Assembly: GCF_000181875.2 (NCBI RefSeq)
Contig: NC_012234.1
Location: 19,378 to 83,377 of the forward strand
Origin: [Borrelia] finlandensis
GTDB taxonomy: Bacteria; Spirochaetota; Spirochaetia; Borreliales; Borreliaceae
Length of the DNA stretch: 64,000 bases
Direction: 5' to 3'
Shown: piece after piece, positions 44,984-53,047 of the stretch
Layout: every line of letters starts with the position of its first letter
How positions within the stretch are numbered: position 1 is the first letter of the stretch
Made by a program: the position numbers and the translations under genes
Notes under the pieces: model-generated
Told to the model about the DNA's origin: nothing
Seen by the model: the letters and a program-made list of their open reading frames with translations, nothing else
The model's database searches: none

Positions 44984-45760
44984 TTAAAGTTTAAGGTTAT
45001 TTTTCATGTATTTATAAGCGTGAATTTTATTAGCAGCAGAGAGTCCATAAATATTATCAATTTCGGAAGTTGAATGATGTTTCATAAGTTCTTTAATTTG
45101 AAAAGAATTATAACCATTAGATTTTAAATATGAAATAAACAAATTTCTAAATAAATGGAGAGATTTATTAGCACGAAATCCTGACTTTTTGAGAAGATTT
45201 TTAAATTTATTAGAAATATGGATAATGCTAATTTGATTATCTTTCAATTTGTGTTTAGTTTTTTGGAAAAGATAAGTACGCCTAGTATCAAGATTTTTAT
45301 CTTCGAAATGATTTTTGTGAGCTGTTTGAATAGTATCATATTCTTTAGAGTTGATGACAATTTCTCTAATACAAGTTATATTTCTTTTTTTTGCTACGTT
45401 TACTTTTATAGTGTAAAAAATTTTTCCAGATTTACTTGATAATTGGGCAATGTCTTCCATTTTTACTTTTTGCATTTCAGTGCCCCTGCATCCACTTATC
45501 AAAAGTAAATATACGAACCAACCCGATATTGGATCAGTTTCTTTTAGATGATTGATACATTTTACAATTAGTTTGCTAGTTTTTGGAGTTATATAAAACT
45601 TAGGACTAGGTTTTATATTTTCTTTTTTATTTTTAGTTGAATTTTTTAGTGAATTTTTTAAAATTTTGTTTTCATTTAGTATTTTTTGATAATCTTGTAA
45701 TAGTTTGAGGAAAAAATCTGAACCAGCGTTGTTTAAATTAAAAAAATTATTAGAGTCCAT
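44984..45760 (-). CDS. Tyrosine recombinase (phage integrase family)
   Basis: This 258-residue recombinase has the catalytic residues Arg in ISGCRGTEM, His-x-x-Arg in LHLFRNLF, a second His in MKHHSTSEI and the nucleophile Tyr in IDNIYGLS. The N-terminal part (about 70 residues) holds a coiled coil instead of a full core-binding domain. It is intact and points away from the erp gene. Expected to resolve or integrate plasmids; however, the insertion junctions lie more than 6 kb away and are not adjacent to it. Confidence 0.82.
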   Translation of the reverse strand: MDSNNFFNLNNAGSDFFLKLLQDYQKILNENKILKNSLKNSTKNKKENIKPSPKFYITPKTSKLIVKCINHLKETDPISGWFVYLLLISGCRGTEMQKVKMEDIAQLSSKSGKIFYTIKVNVAKKRNITCIREIVINSKEYDTIQTAHKNHFEDKNLDTRRTYLFQKTKHKLKDNQISIIHISNKFKNLLKKSGFRANKSLHLFRNLFISYLKSNGYNSFQIKELMKHHSTSEIDNIYGLSAANKIHAYKYMKNNLKL

Positions 45761-46088
45761 AAAATCAGCTCCGCATAAGTGTTACCTTTACATTAAGTAA
45801 AAGTAATAAAAATGTATAAGAATTGCATTCTATATTTTACCAAAAACTAAAAATTTAAGTCAAATTATGGTGTTTCTCATTGTATGCAGAATTTAGAATG
45901 TAGAGTAGTTTTAAAGAGTAGAAGTGGCAATTTCTAAGGGGTGCACACAAGAAAGATAGTATACTTTGTGTGATGTATAGCAAAGACTTAAAAATTTAAT
46001 TTGTATGTCTTTTATGATTGATTGTAATGAGTTGGCTACTTGCAATGGAGAGATTTTATGAGTTTGATTAAAATTACATTTGAAGTTT

Positions 46089-46113
46089 GTTACTATGTAA
46101 TTCGAAATGTAAC
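46089..46113 (+). promoter_or_regulatory. erp operator with two GTnAC sites
   Basis: GTTAC (46089-46093) and GTAAC (46109-46113), 15 bases apart, about 85 bases upstream of the erp start. GTnAC is the reported binding sequence of the DNA-binding protein EbfC on erp operators. The 436-base region 45761-46196 contains no gene and resembles the conserved upstream homology box of ospE/F genes. Confidence 0.6.
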
Positions 46114-46196
46114 AAAATTAATTATTTAAATCTTTAAAAAATTGTAATTATTAGTGTGTTGCGTTAAGCTTAAGATCTATGGAGTAGGAGTAACTT

Positions 46197-46985
46197 ATGA
46201 ATAAAAAAATGTTTATTATTTGTGCTGTTTTTGCACTTATAAGTTCTTGCAAAAATTATGCAAGTGGTGAAGATTTAAAACAAAATGTAAAAGAACAAGT
46301 TAAGGGATTTTTAGATACAAAAAAAGAAGAATTGACCGAAGGTATTAAAAGCCTAGGATCAGAAGTGTCTTCAAAAGTTGGAGAATTAATGCAAGCTGAT
46401 GAGCCACAAGGCCAACTACAGCATCAAGTAGCTCAAGATGTTAACGATGTAGATCAAGAAGTAGAAAAATTAAAGAAAGAATTAGAAGATTTAAAGAAAA
46501 AAGTAGATGGAACTAATGATAAAACTACTCTTGAAACATATTCTGGTTATGAAAAAGAATTAGAAAAGTTAGAAGAAGAATTAAAGAAAAAATTAGAAGA
46601 ATTAAAAGATAAACTTAAAGATAAAAAAGAAGATAAAGAAAAACTTGAAAAGGAATTAAAAGAGTTAAAAGAAAAATTAAAAGAGAAAAAAGAGAAAAGA
46701 AAAAAAGCTTTAGAAGAGACTCAAAAGAAATTTAAAGGGTATCAAAGACAAGTTGAATCTGCAGGTGGAGTAACTCATGGTGCACAAGCTAAAAATAAAG
46801 GGGGAGCTGGGAAACAAGCCTGGAGTGAGGCTAGCAAATTAGGCTTATTAGATAGAAGTTATTCTACTGATACTGATACTAGTGATATGTCAAGTGGAAT
46901 AATAGAGGGCGCACTTCAAAAGATTGAAGAAGAACTTAAAGAGATTGAAGAAGAGTCTAAAAGTTCAGAGCAAAAAAAAGAATAA
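46197..46985 (+). CDS. OspF-type Erp surface lipoprotein
   Basis: This 262-residue lipoprotein has the Erp leader MNKKMFIICAVFALISSC (lipobox LISSC) followed by KNYASGEDLKQNVKEQVKGFLDTKK, as in OspF. The middle (residues 85-185) is a long Glu/Lys/Leu coiled coil with imperfect EELKKKLEELK repeats. The C-terminal part holds GAGKQAWSEASKLGLLD, typical of OspF-like Erps. It is the variable surface cargo of cp32; here a single erp gene is present. GGAG precedes the ATG. Confidence 0.88.
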   Translation: MNKKMFIICAVFALISSCKNYASGEDLKQNVKEQVKGFLDTKKEELTEGIKSLGSEVSSKVGELMQADEPQGQLQHQVAQDVNDVDQEVEKLKKELEDLKKKVDGTNDKTTLETYSGYEKELEKLEEELKKKLEELKDKLKDKKEDKEKLEKELKELKEKLKEKKEKRKKALEETQKKFKGYQRQVESAGGVTHGAQAKNKGGAGKQAWSEASKLGLLDRSYSTDTDTSDMSSGIIEGALQKIEEELKEIEEESKSSEQKKE

Positions 46986-47012
46986 AAATGGTTTTTGAAA
47001 ACATAAATTATG

Positions 47013-47045
47013 AAAAACAAGACTAGTTGTTAGTCTTGTTTTTTT
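47013..47045 (+). terminator. Terminator after erp
   Basis: AAAAACAAGACTA, loop GTTGT, and complement, followed by T7. Confidence 0.9.
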
Positions 47046-47274
47046 ATTTGCATTAACGTATTAAGTAAAAAGAAAAGATATAAATGTAAATGTAAAACCC
47101 AATTCATGGCTTTATAGATAAAATCTGTAAAGTTGTGAAAACCAAAATACAAACATTATAAGCATAGTAGTTAATAGACATAAGTAAGTTACTAGTTATT
47201 GTTAATAATTTGTTAACTTATTGTATTATTTAGAGTAACAATTTGTTAATTTTATTGCTTTAGGGGGAATTTTT

Positions 47275-47828
47275 TTGAAAAAAATAAAAGACCTTTTGAT
47301 GATTATGTTGCATATTTTAGAGAAGGCTCATTAAATGATAGAGAAATAGCAGCTAAACTAGGCGTTTCTAGAGTAAATGTATGGAGAATGCGACAAAAAT
47401 GGGAGAGTGGAGAGACTTCTGATAATGGGGATTCTAGAGTAACAATTAGTGAAGATACTTTTGAACACCTTGTAGCACAAACCTTTAGATCAGAAGTTAA
47501 AGCTAAAAAAGTTAAGGGAGAATTAGATTTAGAGCGTTCTAATTTAGAATTGGGATTTATACGTGCATTTAAGCAATATTCTAGCATTGAACTTGCTAGT
47601 ATACTTTCTAAAATAGAAGATTTAAGATATGAAATTGAATCTTTAAATAAAAAAAGTGAAAAAGGTATTAATGAAAAAATTAACTCTTTAAAAGGTGAGC
47701 TTAATGATCTAATAAAGGAGTGTTCAATAAGAGAAATGGAACTTTATTATGAATGTATGAAAAAACTTGTTGCTGCTCATGAAGTTGAGAGTAAAAGTAG
47801 CTACAAAAGTAGTAAAGGATACAAGTGA
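47275..47828 (+). pseudogene. Terminase small subunit, start lost by an A-run frameshift
   Basis: The frame ending at TGA 47826 carries the DNA-binding HTH NDREIAAKLGVSRVNVWRMRQKWESG upstream of its first ATG (47388). Open sequence in this frame extends back to 47250 but has no start codon. TTG at 47275, behind AGGGGGAA, leads into seven A and the wrong frame; eight A would give KKNKRPFDDYVAYFREGS and a 184-residue TerS. Either a one-base deletion, polymerase slippage on A7, or a sequencing error. It overlaps terL by 4 bases. Confidence 0.6.
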
Positions 47829-49177
47829 ACTTATATCAAACAAAACTTTTTACAACACTTCAAAAGCAATACAAAAATCAGTTTGGAGTTGATATATCTA
47901 AATTTGTAAAAGTGACAAACTCTTCAATTAATTTTGATCAGTTTGAAGAAAAACATTTAACCGAAAAGCAAAAGAATGTTATCAAAAGTATTCAAAAGAA
48001 TAATGAAAATAAAATTATATTTAGTGGTGGTATAGCTAGTGGTAAAACGTATCTTGCATGTTATCTTTTTATCAAAAGTTTGCTTACAAATAAAAAATTA
48101 TACTCTAGTGATATTAATAATTTTGTTATAGGCAATTCCCAGCGTTCAGTTGAAGTTAATGTTTTAGGGCAATTTGAAAAGCTATGTAAACTTCTTGATA
48201 TTTCTTATATTCCAAAGAATACAAATAATTCATATATACTGATTGATTCACTTCGTATTAATTTATATGGGGGGGATAAGGCAAGTGATTTTGAAAGATT
48301 TAGGGGTAGTAATTCTGCACTTATTTTTGTAAATGAGGCTACTACTTTACACAAGCAAACTTTAGAAGAAGTGCTAAAAAGACTTAGGTGTGGTCAAGAA
48401 ACTATTATTTTTGACACCAATCCTGATAATCCAGAACATTATTTTAAAACTGATTATATTGACAATACAGCAACTTTTAAAACATATAATTTTACAACTT
48501 ATGATAATGTACTTCTTGGTAAAGGATTTATAGAACCTCAAGAGAAACTTTATAAAGATATACCAACATATAAGGCAAGGGTTTTGCTAGGAGAATGGAT
48601 AGCGAGCATCGATTCAATTTTTACACAAATTAATATTACTCAAGATTATGTGTTTAGCAGCCCTATAGCATATCTAGACCCAGCATTTAGTGTTGGTGGG
48701 GATAATACTGCTTTATGTGTTATGGAGAGAGTTGATGATAAGTATTATGCTTTTGTATTTCAAGACCAAAGACCAGCGAATGAGCCTTATATTATGAATA
48801 TGGTCAAGGCTGTATTAGAGAATTTCAATGTAAATACACTTTACTTAGAAGATAGAGATAATACTAAAGGTGCTGGTGCGTTAACTCGTGAATATATGAC
48901 TCTTAGGAACAACATGAATCACAATTTTAGAATTGTGCCTATTAAACCAAAGTCCAATAAATTTAGTAGAATAACATCGTTAATTACACCGTTTACTTAC
49001 AAGAAACTTTACATTGCAAAATACAGTAGTTCTTCTGTATTTAATGATATTTACGCTTATAAGGGGGATAACAAAATTCATGATGATGCACTTGACGCAA
49101 TATCCGCTGCATATTTGATATTGTCTTTAGGATATAGAGATAGAAGTGTTCACTTTGGCAATCAAAGATTTTTGTAA
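47825..49177 (+). CDS. terL: Phage terminase large subunit
   Basis: This is a complete 450-residue terminase starting at GTG in the overlap with terS. Walker A is FSGGIASGKTY (about residues 62-72), Walker B is ALIFVNEATT, followed by the C-motif region DTNPDNPEH. The nuclease domain has DPAFSVGGDNTA, YLEDRDNTKG and HDDALDAIS, the three acidic clusters. All catalytic parts are present. The lp54 homologue is at the left window edge. It packages cp32 DNA into phiBB-1 heads; whether it can act in a fused linear plasmid is unknown. Confidence 0.92.
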   Translation: MNLYQTKLFTTLQKQYKNQFGVDISKFVKVTNSSINFDQFEEKHLTEKQKNVIKSIQKNNENKIIFSGGIASGKTYLACYLFIKSLLTNKKLYSSDINNFVIGNSQRSVEVNVLGQFEKLCKLLDISYIPKNTNNSYILIDSLRINLYGGDKASDFERFRGSNSALIFVNEATTLHKQTLEEVLKRLRCGQETIIFDTNPDNPEHYFKTDYIDNTATFKTYNFTTYDNVLLGKGFIEPQEKLYKDIPTYKARVLLGEWIASIDSIFTQINITQDYVFSSPIAYLDPAFSVGGDNTALCVMERVDDKYYAFVFQDQRPANEPYIMNMVKAVLENFNVNTLYLEDRDNTKGAGALTREYMTLRNNMNHNFRIVPIKPKSNKFSRITSLITPFTYKKLYIAKYSSSSVFNDIYAYKGDNKIHDDALDAISAAYLILSLGYRDRSVHFGNQRFL

Positions 49178-49183
49178 ATTTTT

Positions 49184-49212
49184 TTGACAAAAATTTTAGT
49201 TTTTGTTATTAT
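49184..49212 (+). promoter_or_regulatory. Near-consensus promoter for the cp32 portal operon
   Basis: TTGACA (49184-49189), 17-base spacer, TATTAT (49207-49212), just after the terL stop and 33 bases before the portal start. It is among the best sigma-70-type matches I noticed in the window. Confidence 0.65.
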
Positions 49213-49244
49213 ATATACATATTTTTTAATAAAAGAAGAGAAAA

Positions 49245-50471
49245 TTGTGTGATTTAAGAAAGGTAAAATCAGTAGATAAAATAAGCTCACTAGAGTTATA
49301 TAGATATTCAATATTTTTTAGAAACTACATAGAAAATGTAGCAGAAGATTGTCTCAAAAATGGACTTATTCTTGAAAGCATCAGTCATAATGTTAGTAAG
49401 CTTGAACTTGCTGGACTAAAGGTTCAGCTTAAGAATGCCTTACTTAATTGTATTATAAGCTACCGTTTTCATGGAATTGGATATGTTTTAGTAAAAACTA
49501 AAGATACACTAGTGAATCTTGAAGAACCTGTTAATATAGAGTTGCCTATTGGATTCGAATACCTTGATTATGAATCTGTAAGAGATTCGGGGTTTGACTT
49601 TGATTATATAATTTACAAAGTAAAAATCAATAATAATGGCAATTCTTTTGATACTGTCAAAATACACAAAAGTCGACTTATAATATATGAAAATTTCGAT
49701 TATATTTTGAAAAGATATGTTCCGTGTTATACAGAAAGTTTTTTGTTAGATATTTACTTATTTGAAAAAATATACGTTGAAATAGAAAAGCGTATTGAAA
49801 ATCACAATTTTTTGTTTTATAAGGATGAGTCTTTAGTTCAGCTACAGGACGCACTTTTTAGTGCAACAACTTCTTTGAGCGCACTTACTAATAGCAGTAA
49901 TAATGATAGGGGAAGTGGCATTTTATCTTCTTTTTTGAGAAAACAAAATTCAAACAATCATAGTAAAGATATTTCTAATTTAAGAAACCTTAATGACTCA
50001 TTATCACATGAGCTTGTTAGGCTAAAAAGTAATCTAAATAATGAGGGAATGTTTTATACGGCCATCCCTAGTGCTAGTTTAGAGGTTATTAAATACGACC
50101 TTAGTTACTTAAAGGAGGCTTTAGCATTAATTAAGGCAAAAATTGGTGCAGATACTAAAGAGCCCTTAACCAGAAGTTTTAATGAGCAGGCTAAAGGGCT
50201 AGGAAATGATGGTAAAGGGGATAGGAGTAATTATTACGATTTTTTAAAAGGTGTACAAGAACAAGTTGAGAACTCTTGTAACTTGAAACTTACAAAGTAT
50301 TTCGGGCTTGATATAAAGTTTAATTCGCTGATTATATTAAGTGAAGAGCAAAAAGTGGAAAGAGATATAAAGCTAATTGAGCTTTACAGTAAATATAACC
50401 AGCTTATACAAAGTGGTTCCTTTAATAATGAGGAGCTAGCGATTTTAAAAGAGAAATTATTCTCATTTTGA
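49245..50471 (+). CDS. cp32 phage portal protein
   Basis: Intact 408-residue portal protein from TTG 49245 (CDLRKVKSVDKISSLELYRYS), with a weak AAGAGA upstream. It aligns with lp54 5901-7142 along the whole length, including KAKIGADTKEPLTRSFNEQ. It is one of few undamaged head genes of this prophage. Confidence 0.85.
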   Translation: MCDLRKVKSVDKISSLELYRYSIFFRNYIENVAEDCLKNGLILESISHNVSKLELAGLKVQLKNALLNCIISYRFHGIGYVLVKTKDTLVNLEEPVNIELPIGFEYLDYESVRDSGFDFDYIIYKVKINNNGNSFDTVKIHKSRLIIYENFDYILKRYVPCYTESFLLDIYLFEKIYVEIEKRIENHNFLFYKDESLVQLQDALFSATTSLSALTNSSNNDRGSGILSSFLRKQNSNNHSKDISNLRNLNDSLSHELVRLKSNLNNEGMFYTAIPSASLEVIKYDLSYLKEALALIKAKIGADTKEPLTRSFNEQAKGLGNDGKGDRSNYYDFLKGVQEQVENSCNLKLTKYFGLDIKFNSLIILSEEQKVERDIKLIELYSKYNQLIQSGSFNNEELAILKEKLFSF

Positions 50472-50486
50472 GAAAGGAGTTAAAAA

Positions 50487-51755
50487 GTGACTGAGAAAGA
50501 AGAAAAAGAAGACTTGCAAGCACAAGATAAAGAGGAACAGTAAATTAAGGCTGATACTAAAGTTATCAGTGCACAGGAATTTGAAGAGTACATGCACTTT
50601 AAAGAACAAGCAAATAGTAAATCCAAAGAGACAAGTCGAGATTTAAGTATAAATGAGCGAATCACAAAAGAACTTGCAGAAGTTGAAGAGCGAGAGCGTG
50701 TTGAAAAGCAATTATTGCTGGAGGCTGAGCGTATAAATGAAATTGATACACTTACAAAAGCACATCTTAGTAGTCATTTTAATAAAGAGGTGTTACTTGC
50801 AAAAGGATACACCCTAAAAGATATTATACAGGCACAACGTAGAGAACTTGTTCGCAAGTTTGTTCCAATTGAGCAAATAAAGGCCATTGCTAAAGTATCA
50901 GACATAAGTCATATAGATGGGGAGATTTTAGAGCAACTGGTTTCTTTAGCAAAAGTGAATATTAAATTAAGAAAAAATTCGAATAGTAATTCTTCTTCTA
51001 TTGATTCTATCAAAGGCAATATTGTTGCTAAATCAGAAGAAAGAGTAAGTTTGCTTGATTCTAATTTTGTGCCCATTAATTTCACGGAGTTTGTACAAGC
51101 GATAAGCAATACTTACAAGCAAAGACGAATTCAATTTTATGAAAATCTAAAAAGACATAAAAAGAACAAGTATTGCTTAAAGGAGTTTTTAATGAGCGAT
51201 GGTATTACAAAAATAAAAGAAGAGTTTGATAAAAAAGTTGCCGAAATACGTGCATTAATGAAAAATCCTCAGCAAGATGCTGGTTTTCTTAGCAATTCTG
51301 TAGATTTTAGAGATAAAAACCTAATTTACTCCAATTTGGATGGAGTTTTTACTAGTAGTAAAGACAAAATAGAAAATTATCCTGTTAAAGGGTATCCATA
51401 CAAGCGTGGAGTCAAGCTTAGTTTTAGTGCAGATGGTACAACAGAACTAGAAGTTGAGGCTGGTGGTGGGGATGACTTGTACGGAATATGCACTGATATA
51501 GATGAGTTTACTGGCATGGCAACTGTAGTTCCAATTACAAATAACTTCACGGGGTATTTAACATTTAAGAAAAATGGAAATGGCGTAAACCCAGGTGATA
51601 AGCTGCATTTTAATGCACAAGGAGAGCTTGAAAAGAATGGGGGAAATGATAAATCTGTTAATACTATAGCATTTTCAAAAGTATATAAATTAACCGAAGA
51701 GTTATCTATAGTGCTTGCTAGTGTTTTTGGGAATAGAGCTTTAAAAGGTAATTAA
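50487..51755 (+). pseudogene. cp32 scaffold-like gene with a nonsense codon, fused to the decoration-like gene
   Basis: The first gene starts at GTG 50487 behind AAAGGAG and is stopped by TAA at 50541, after 18 codons (KEEQ-x-IKADTK). The frame then runs open from there through the scaffold homologue, past the place of its normal stop (KNKYCLKEF near 51175), and on into the decoration-like protein (MSDGITKIKEEF from ATG 51192, GGDDLYGICTDIDEF). An added base probably caused the fusion. An AAAGGAG before ATG 51192 could still make the second protein alone. In lp54 the two are separate genes. Confidence 0.72.
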
Positions 51756-51758
51756 ATT

Positions 51759-52082
51759 ATGGCTTTAAAAGGCAAAGGGCAAGCTAAAGCTCCTAATGTT
51801 GATGATAATCCACAATTAGGGTTAGAATCAGAAATTCCAGTTGCTCCTAGATCTAAACGTCAAACAAGACAGGCTGAAGAAGTACAAGCAAAAGATTCTA
51901 CGCTTAAAGTAAAAGACAAACTTGTTTTTAATAAAGACGGTGCTCTTGAAAAGGTGACTGGAGCACCACCAAATAAGGCAACTATTAATGCGATAGCGTT
52001 GTCTGATGCAAAACAAATTAGTAACGATGTTTATTTAATAAAAGTAGCAGTATTTGGGAATAAAGCTGTAAGTAAAAATTAA
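51759..52082 (+). CDS. Small decoration-like protein, tandem partial paralogue
   Basis: This 107-residue protein has a second half (VKDKLVFNKDGALEKV...TINAIALSDAKQ...IKVAVFGNKAVSKN) that repeats the end of the preceding protein (GDKLHFNAQGELEKN...TIAFSKVYKL...LASVFGNRALKGN). The first half is a basic, disordered-looking linker. No counterpart in lp54. Starts 3 bases after the upstream stop. Confidence 0.6.
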   Translation: MALKGKGQAKAPNVDDNPQLGLESEIPVAPRSKRQTRQAEEVQAKDSTLKVKDKLVFNKDGALEKVTGAPPNKATINAIALSDAKQISNDVYLIKVAVFGNKAVSKN

Positions 52083-52103
52083 TGATATTTGGGAGGATTT
52101 AAT

Positions 52104-52151
52104 ATGGAATTATTTGATGAAAATTATTATGCAAAAGCTGTGGCTAATATA
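52104..52151 (+). pseudogene. 5' end of the cp32 capsid gene (16 codons), cut at the junction
   Basis: GGGAGG precedes ATG 52104 and MELFDENYYAKAVANI, after which lp54 sequence begins at 52152. The continuation GEVKDP is 27.9 kb away at 24236. In the present arrangement the frame runs into antisense bba65. Confidence 0.88.
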
Positions 52152-52879
52152 TTGTATTGTAGCTCCAAGGTAGCATTTGAGCTTTTAATTAGTGTTTCTA
52201 TTGTGCTAAGCCATTCTTTTTTTATTAAGGTTAAATCAACAATTAAATTATAAATTTCTTCCAAAGTATTTTTGTTAAAATCATTTGCTTTTAGCTTGTC
52301 CATGTTGATTGCTAAATCTTCAAGTGCAACTTCAAATCCTTGTTGGATTCGTATACCACCTGATATTTTTTTTATTGTATCGTGGGCTTTTGGGTCTTGG
52401 TAAAGCTTGTTTACAATCTCTGCTAAATTGAAAATATCAGTGGTGTTGTAGCTTAGTGATGAATAAAATTGTCTTCTCATTTTTTGAGATTCTGCGAGGC
52501 TTGAGTTCATTTTTTCTTGAAGCCTTGTGCCATTTGTGGAGTCAATTTTGTAAACATTAAGCAGTTCAAACATGCTATTTTTTAGTCCAAATTGGCTAGA
52601 TATTTCTGTTTGAAGTTTTTCTTTTTTTATTATTGTCATTTCTCTTGCTAAAATTTCAAAAAGCTTGTCAATTAGATTCGCTTCGCCTTTGTTTGAAACT
52701 TTTAAGTTTTTTGTTGATCTTTGATCTTGTGTTTTTGTGCCTTTTTGAGGATTTAATTCATTGTATTTTGTTTCCGTAAAACTTGCTACTTTGTCTTTGT
52801 TGTCTTTGTTGTTTAGATCGCAAGAGAAAAATGTCGTTATCCCCAATGTTATTAATATTGATAATTTTATTTTATTCAA
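52127..52879 (-). pseudogene. bba65 5' part (243 codons) with a phage-derived tail
   Basis: Pfam54 lipoprotein with leader SILITLGITTFFSC (lipobox TFFSC), the FGLKNSMFELLNVY segment, and RRQFYSSLSYNTTDIFNLAEIVNKL as in its paralogues. Native coding ends at 52151; the next eight codons, ILATAFA and stop, are read from the antisense of the phage capsid gene. The 40 native C-terminal codons lie at 24112-24234. The product (250 residues) would lack its last helix and might be unstable. Its promoter and RBS are intact. Confidence 0.85.
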
Positions 52880-53047
52880 AATTTGGTCCTTTAATAAAAA
52901 TTTTAAGTAATTTTAATTATTTAAAATTAATACTTAATGATTTAAATTTAGTTCAAATTTGAAATAGAACAATAAAAAAAGAAGAGATCTAGTCCCTTCT
53001 TTTGATTAAATAGTTGTAAAATAGTTTATTTTGGTTTTTTAAATAAA

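Larger units (their letters stand above)
24232..52151 (+). mobile_element. Integrated cp32-type prophage/plasmid inside bba65
   Basis: A complete cp32 gene order, circularly opened within the capsid gene, is inserted in lp54: capsid 3' part, tail, baseplate, lysis, rev, mlp, ERF, replication/partition, bdr, DUF244, DUF261, integrase, erp, terminase, portal, scaffold/decoration, capsid 5' part. Host and phage sequences share only TATA at the junctions. Removal of 27,916 bp restores both bba65 and the capsid reading frame across the circle junction. It is somewhat shorter than usual cp32s (30-32 kb); only one erp gene is present. Integration of cp32 into a linear plasmid is known for B31 lp56. 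Confidence 0.93.

Noticed and set aside
24936..50543. Stop-codon recoding or suppression in the prophage (12 in-frame TAA/TAG)
   Set aside because: Intact genes in the same window end at TAA and TAG as true stops, no suppressor tRNA gene was recognised, and the affected genes are those expected to decay. Pseudogenisation is the simpler reading.
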